Origin: RYN-230 sp963717125
Lineage (GTDB): Bacteria; Actinomycetota; Actinomycetes; Streptosporangiales; Streptosporangiaceae
DNA: 64,000 nt
Assembly (NCBI GenBank): GCA_963717125.1
Contig: CAVQVG010000017.1
Location: 620,001 to 684,000 of the forward strand
Reading direction: 5' to 3'
Shown here: piece after piece, positions 60,054 to 64,000 of the stretch
How the letters are laid out: each line of letters starts with the position of its first letter
How positions within the stretch are numbered: the stretch's first letter is position 1
The notes under the pieces: model-generated
The model's input: only the letters and a program-made list of their open reading frames with translations
Databases searched by the model: none
Told to the model about the DNA's origin: nothing
Position numbers and translations under genes: made by a program

Positions 60054-61127
60054 TCAGCCGGCCACCCTGGCTGACATGCGGAAGGTGGTGCCGACGCTGT
60101 TCTGGATGAACGCGCCGGGCAGCCCGCCGGCGATGGCGTGGGTGGCTTCCCACCCGGTGCAGTGCGCGGGCACGATGACGTCGGGGGCGAGCCGGTCCAG
60201 CGCGCTGACCGTGTCCCCGATGATCGGCTCGAAGGCCGGCCCGGACAGGTGGAACCCGCCGATCACCGCGTGCAGCGCGGTGACGCCGGTCAGCCGCTGC
60301 GCGTAGCGGCAAATGTTGATCACTCCGGCGTGCCCGCACCCGGTGAGCACGACCAGCCCGCGCCCGGCCAGATGCACGATCAGCGCCTGGTCGTCCAGGA
60401 TCAGCGGATCCGGTTCCCAGCCCTGGCCGCGCCAGGCCTGATGACCCGGGAACCCGCGCTCGAAGCCGCTGACCCGGTCCACCTCGCCGGTGATCAGCAC
60501 CGACCGGTCGTACAGGAACGACGGCTGCCGCTGCTCGATGATGCTGAACCCGGCCTCCTCCAGCGCCCGGCGGCTGGTGGTCGGGATCTCGGCGGGCTCG
60601 CGGCCCGGGATGGCCAGCCGGCGCCGGGTCCAGAACTCCGGGTGCAGCAGCACCGGCAGGTTCGACCGGCCGAGCCGGCCGATCAGGCCGGACAGCCCGG
60701 TGGTGTGGTCGAAGTGACCGTGGCTGCACACGATGGCCTCGATGTCCGCCGGGTCCCGGCCCAGGCGGCGCAGGTTGTCCACGCATCCGGTGGGGGTCAC
60801 CCCGGTGTCGAACAGCAGCCGGTGCACCCGGTCACCCTTGCGCACCTCGACCAGCGCGGAGAAGCCGTGCTGGGCCAGCGGGGCGTCCACCGTCTTGCCG
60901 CCGCGCAGCGTCGGGGCGGCCACCTTCGGCCCGTCCCGCAGCATGGCCATCGACAGCCGGGTGGCCGGCCCCTGGTCGGGCAGCAGCATGTCTACCGTGT
61001 TGTCGCACACCGTCAGCACCGACACTTCGTCCACCGGCTCCAGCGGCAGCACCTCACCCGGCCACTCGGTGCCCTCCGGCACCGCGTCAACCGGCAGCAT
61101 GGGGGCGTCATCATGGGCGTCGCACAT
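60054..61127 (-). CDS. Metallo-beta-lactamase-fold hydrolase (COG1237 type)
   Basis: A 357-residue MBL-fold enzyme. Metal site CSHGHFDHTTGL with His136, His138, Asp140 and His141; further ligand regions VLTGCGHAGVINI, GGFHLSG and IVPAHCTGWEA. The N-terminal SVLTVCDNTVDMLLPDQGPA is typical of the group that includes the methanopterin-linked dihydropterin-ribofuranosylaminobenzene phosphate synthase. Substrate in this organism is unknown. ATG 61127 has GGAG eight bases upstream. Its first 71 codons and leader are duplicated at 34311-34635. Confidence 0.9.
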   Translation of the reverse strand: MCDAHDDAPMLPVDAVPEGTEWPGEVLPLEPVDEVSVLTVCDNTVDMLLPDQGPATRLSMAMLRDGPKVAAPTLRGGKTVDAPLAQHGFSALVEVRKGDRVHRLLFDTGVTPTGCVDNLRRLGRDPADIEAIVCSHGHFDHTTGLSGLIGRLGRSNLPVLLHPEFWTRRRLAIPGREPAEIPTTSRRALEEAGFSIIEQRQPSFLYDRSVLITGEVDRVSGFERGFPGHQAWRGQGWEPDPLILDDQALIVHLAGRGLVVLTGCGHAGVINICRYAQRLTGVTALHAVIGGFHLSGPAFEPIIGDTVSALDRLAPDVIVPAHCTGWEATHAIAGGLPGAFIQNSVGTTFRMSARVAG

Positions 61128-61239
61128 GGCCTGCTCCTCGCTCACGTCCGCTGTGCTCAGTACAGCACCGGCGGCCGCGCCGGACGCAGCCAGTACCGGG
61201 CAAACCAGGGGGCGGCCAGACGGCGGCTGGACGGACCGG
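60915..61239 (-). repeat. Source copy of the 325-bp duplication
   Basis: Covers the promoter-proximal 112 bases and first 71 codons of the metallo-hydrolase gene; near-identical copy at 34311-34635. Confidence 0.92.
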
Positions 61240-61763
61240 ACTCGACGACGCGCGCCCGGCGCGGGACAATGCCACAGCGGGGCACGCCACACCTCATTCA
61301 AATGAGCCATTTCCCCGCTCATTCGTGAGCCCCCCAGAGCTTGCGTTACCCGGAGTTCGCGTCGTGGTGCGGCACTACGCGAACTGCTGACTGGCATCTC
61401 AGGTTCAATGCCACCGCAGTCGTATACGGGCACCTCCACATTCCCCGGACAACCTGGCACGATGGGGTGCGGTAGGGCAGGAGACTGGCGAAGCATTTTA
61501 CAGTGCCACCGACGCCACCCGCTAGCGGCGAGCCCACCCTTACTTGGTTGCGTTAGCCCGGTCCTGCGGCCCGGCGCTGACCCATGGATCCGAAGGGCAC
61601 AGTTGTCGTACTATCCCAGAGTGCTGGATGGCGCTCACGACAACCGCGATCCGACTCCATTCATGGAAGCGCTCTGCCTCACAATGATTGCTCTATCGAA
61701 CCGAACCAGTGGCAGCAAACGGGGCGTAACCGCGCCCGCCACCGACCCCCTTCGGAGGTTCCG
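61240..61763. other. Intergenic region without a supported gene
   Basis: 524 bases upstream of both the metallo-hydrolase and the 91-residue gene. It is somewhat less GC-rich than its left flank. Open frames here have neither family resemblance nor convincing ribosome binding sites; it should hold the promoters. Confidence 0.5.
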
Positions 61764-62039
61764 ATGAAGAAGTACTGCAAATCCTACCCGCTGGCCGAAC
61801 TACGCCGCTTTTCTGGCTGGTCTGCCGGAGCACAGCCGGCGGAGCAGGAACTGGCCGACGAGACGTCCGTATTTCTCTGCGACGAATTCACCGTGCTGGT
61901 CAGTCCCGTTGGGAAGGATAAAGATAAGATACTCTTTGCCGAAGTCACTCCCGAGTGGCAAGAGTTCTGCACCGAGAGCCTGAATTTCAAGATACCGGAG
62001 GACCTGGCCTTCGCCTATGCCGAGCCGGAAGAGGACTGA
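61764..62039 (+). CDS. Small acidic protein of unknown function
   Basis: A 91-residue protein, MKKYCKSYPLAELRRFSGW at the start and a strongly acidic C-terminus (PEDLAFAYAEPEED). CGGAGG precedes the ATG. It has a mixed strand pattern (SVFLCDEFTVLVSPVGKD, KILFAEVTPEWQEFCTES), two or three cysteines and no signal peptide. I do not recognise the family. It lies 154 bases before the antiporter gene on the same strand and in a region of less extreme GC content. Confidence 0.75.
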   Translation: MKKYCKSYPLAELRRFSGWSAGAQPAEQELADETSVFLCDEFTVLVSPVGKDKDKILFAEVTPEWQEFCTESLNFKIPEDLAFAYAEPEED

Positions 62040-62193
62040 TCCGACCGGATCGGGTCGTTCACGCGACAAGTGGGTATACCCGGCAGCCTTCGGACCGCGT
62101 GGTCGGCCACGGCGCACGAGCAGGATCCGCAGCGAACTTGATGAGCCACCCGAATGCCCGTGGAGTGACTGCTGCTTCGGAGATAGGGCGAGA

Positions 62194-63471
62194 ATGGACA
62201 TCCTGATTGCTGACGTTATTGGCGACGTTGCGCTGGTGCTGGTCATATCGTCGCTACTCGGCGCGTTGGCCCGGCGGATCGGGCAGCCCAGGGTCGTCGG
62301 CCAGATCCTGGCGGGTATTCTGCTCGGCCCGACCCTGTTGGGACGGCTGCCTGGCCACCTCACGAGCCGTCTCTTCCCGCGCGAGGCGCTGCCGTCCCTG
62401 ACGGTACTTTCCCAAGTCGCCGTCGTGATCTTCATGTTCGGCGTCGGATACGAACTCGACCGACGCTTGCTGCGCGGGCCGGGCCGGGCTCTGTCGCTTG
62501 TCGCAGCGGGAGCGCTGCTCGTGCCCATGGGCCTGGGAATTGGGGCTGCACTGATCTTCAGGTCAAGCTTCGCTGCCCTGGGTCAGCCCCACAGCGGCCA
62601 TTCCTTCGTGCTGTTCATCGGCGTGGCCATGTCCATCACCGCTTTGCCGGTACTGGCCGCGATCACGCGCGAGCGCGGCATCGCCGGGAGCACCGCTGGC
62701 GTCACCGCGACCGCCGCCGCCGGGATCATGGACGTGGCAGCGTGGCTGGTGCTAGCCGCGGCACTCGTCGGCACCGTGCACAAGCCGGGCCGGCCGTGGC
62801 CGGTGACGCTGCTGCTGATCAGTTGCTTCACGGTGATCATGCTGCTGGCCGTGCGCCCGGCACTGCGCTGGTGGATCAGCCGGAGCCACTCCGTGCTGTC
62901 GAACCAGCTGGCCGTGGCCTTGGCGCTGGCGCTGGGCAGCGCGTGGGTGACTGCGTCGCTAGGGCTGCATCCGGTGTTCGGCGGGTTCCTGGCCGGTCTC
63001 ACGATGCCAAGTGCGGACGGGACCCCGGATGCCGAGGTCCTCCGGCCCATGGAAGAGATCGGGAGCCTGCTCCTGCCGCTGTTTTTCGTCGTCACCGGCT
63101 TGTCTTTGAACATCGGAACTCTGAACGGCACGGCGTTCGTTCTCCTGGCCCTCGTCTGTACCCTCGCGAGCGTCGGCAAGCTGGTCCCTGCGTACGTAGC
63201 TTCCCGAGTTGGTGGCCTGGGCCCAGGGGACTCTGCGACTGTTGCCGTGCTGGTGAACACGAGAGGGCTGACTGAGCTCATCGTACTCAACGTCGGGCTG
63301 AGCGTTGGCCTTATCGGCCAGCGGCTCTTTACCGTACTTGTCCTCATGGCATTGGTCATGACGGTCGCGACCGCACCGCTGCTATCGCTGATTCATGCGC
63401 CCGCACCGTCGCCATCAGTCGGCGAACGGCGTCCGGTGGCACCGCCGCCATCCGGCGCCAGCGAGCCCTGA
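62194..63471 (+). CDS. CPA2-family cation:proton antiporter
   Basis: A 425-residue membrane antiporter with about 12 helices. Landmarks: QPRVVGQILAGILLGPTLLG (helix 2 region), GVGYELDRRLLRGPG, MSITALPVLAAITRERG, and GIMDVAAWLVLAAAL carrying the ion-site Asp. LHPVFGGFLAGLTMP and LVNTRGLTELIVLNVGLSVGLI follow. The usual TrkA-N or UspA cytoplasmic domain is lacking. Such antiporters exchange K+ or Na+ for H+, and some sit in antibiotic clusters. ATG 62194 follows GGAG at 62179-62182. Confidence 0.92.
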   Translation: MDILIADVIGDVALVLVISSLLGALARRIGQPRVVGQILAGILLGPTLLGRLPGHLTSRLFPREALPSLTVLSQVAVVIFMFGVGYELDRRLLRGPGRALSLVAAGALLVPMGLGIGAALIFRSSFAALGQPHSGHSFVLFIGVAMSITALPVLAAITRERGIAGSTAGVTATAAAGIMDVAAWLVLAAALVGTVHKPGRPWPVTLLLISCFTVIMLLAVRPALRWWISRSHSVLSNQLAVALALALGSAWVTASLGLHPVFGGFLAGLTMPSADGTPDAEVLRPMEEIGSLLLPLFFVVTGLSLNIGTLNGTAFVLLALVCTLASVGKLVPAYVASRVGGLGPGDSATVAVLVNTRGLTELIVLNVGLSVGLIGQRLFTVLVLMALVMTVATAPLLSLIHAPAPSPSVGERRPVAPPPSGASEP

Positions 63472-63565
63472 CATAGCTCGGCAAAGAGGGCTTCCATGAA
63501 ACTGATCACGTCTCTATCGTTGGAACCATGGATGAGGGGATACCGCTAAGAGCGGCCTGTTGACC

Positions 63566-64000
63566 ATGGAGCTTATTGATGATTTCCGTTTGGGAATGCA
63601 GCGGCTAGCTAGTGGTGTGAACGTCGTGACGGCGGTTTCAGCAGATGGCGTACGATGCGGCATGACCGCCACCGCGGTTTTCTCGCTTTCCTTGCACCCA
63701 CCCTCTCTGGTGGTCGGCGTCAACAAGGAAAGTCGGCTGGGGGAAGTTCTTCACGACCTATCTACCTTCGCCGTCAGCATTCTTGGAACAGAGCATCGTC
63801 ATGTTGCCGAGGCATTTGCTGGCAAGGTATCCGGAGTCAAGGGTGCCACGCGTTTCGCATATGGTAAGTGGCGATACAGTAGCGAGGGCGTACCAATTCT
63901 AGATGACGCACCCGCATGTTTTATCTGCAAGGCTGACGAAATCATTGAGCGGCCGACACATCTGCTGCTGATCGGCGCTGTCACCGAGGTCTATGTGACA
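63566..64000 (+). CDS. Flavin reductase-like FMN-binding protein, 3' end cut off
   Basis: The frame starts MELIDDFRLGMQRLASGVNVVTA and stays open to the window edge (145 residues). RLASGVNVVTAVSADG, GMTATAVFSLSLHPPSLVVGVNKES, FAVSILGTEHRHVAEAFAG and the GAVTEV strand mark the HpaC/ActVB flavin reductase family, which supplies reduced FMN or FAD to two-component monooxygenases. Many codons end in A or T, unlike most genes in the window. The partner oxygenase may lie beyond the edge. Confidence 0.85.
   Translation, partial: MELIDDFRLGMQRLASGVNVVTAVSADGVRCGMTATAVFSLSLHPPSLVVGVNKESRLGEVLHDLSTFAVSILGTEHRHVAEAFAGKVSGVKGATRFAYGKWRYSSEGVPILDDAPACFICKADEIIERPTHLLLIGAVTEVYVT

Noticed and set aside
61128..61496. 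N-terminal extension of the metallo-hydrolase
   Set aside because: ATG 61127 has a good ribosome binding site and the extension lacks similarity; the duplication boundary also lies within it.
1..64000. tRNA, rRNA, intact transposase, prophage or origin
   Set aside because: Looked for on both strands by eye; no cloverleaf, rRNA-like stretch or transposase motif was found.

Overview
The window is high-GC (roughly 70%) DNA with dense, often overlapping genes, frequent GTG starts, GTGA/ATGA stop-start couplings, a conservon-type kinase/roadblock/GTPase set, a DUF4132 remnant and many two-component and ABC systems. This points to the chromosome of an actinomycete (Actinomycetota); genus cannot be read from the sequence. 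No rRNA, tRNA, CRISPR array or intact insertion sequence was seen. The outer two genes are cut by the window edges.

Layout. 1-9.7 kb: 3' end of a DAHP synthase, an ABC exporter, a cysteate-synthase-like PLP enzyme divergent from a cytochrome P450, a secreted lysyl-oxidase-like protein, and a coupled aldo-keto reductase / FMN-dependent 2-hydroxyacid dehydrogenase pair. 9.8-17.4 kb: CheR-like methyltransferase, multidomain histidine kinase and receiver protein, then a GH31 alpha-xylosidase with a LacI regulator and two near-identical palindromic operators. 17.5-21.6 kb: a TPP riboswitch on the minus strand heads a run of NCS1 transporter, APH-type kinase and PLP decarboxylase. 21.6-30 kb: MreB-like protein, D-Ala-D-Ala carboxypeptidase, CGNR regulator/EamA exporter divergon, VOC protein, stand-alone LigD-type polymerase, a second PLP decarboxylase behind a hairpin that buries its ribosome binding site, and a secreted WNG-repeat propeller. 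30-34.2 kb: MMPL transporter divergent from a NarL-type two-component pair with an inverted-repeat operator between them.

34.2-44 kb: a mosaic scrap made of a 325-bp copy of the 5' end of a metallo-hydrolase gene (original at 60.9-61.2 kb) joined to an inverted copy of a lipoprotein signal region, followed by a branched-chain amino-acid-type uptake region with two binding proteins, LivH, and a single-polypeptide LivM-LivG-LivF fusion; then an aromatic-type FAD monooxygenase and an orphan NMT1-like binding protein. 44-49 kb: conservon genes (kinase, roadblock, GTPase; no DUF742 gene seen) and a frameshifted DUF4132 remnant. 49-57 kb: two paralogous short GntR regulators around an ABC transporter, a decayed permease fragment, and a second ABC exporter bracketed by two 102-residue proteins. 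57-64 kb: YCII protein, ROK regulator, DUF1345 protein, the metallo-hydrolase, a small acidic protein, a CPA2 antiporter and the start of a flavin reductase.

The window looks like ordinary accessory chromosome with local rearrangement. The most unusual items are the riboswitch-controlled transporter-kinase-decarboxylase set, the triple Liv fusion, the microhomology-joined mosaic and the duplicated GntR/ABC cassette.
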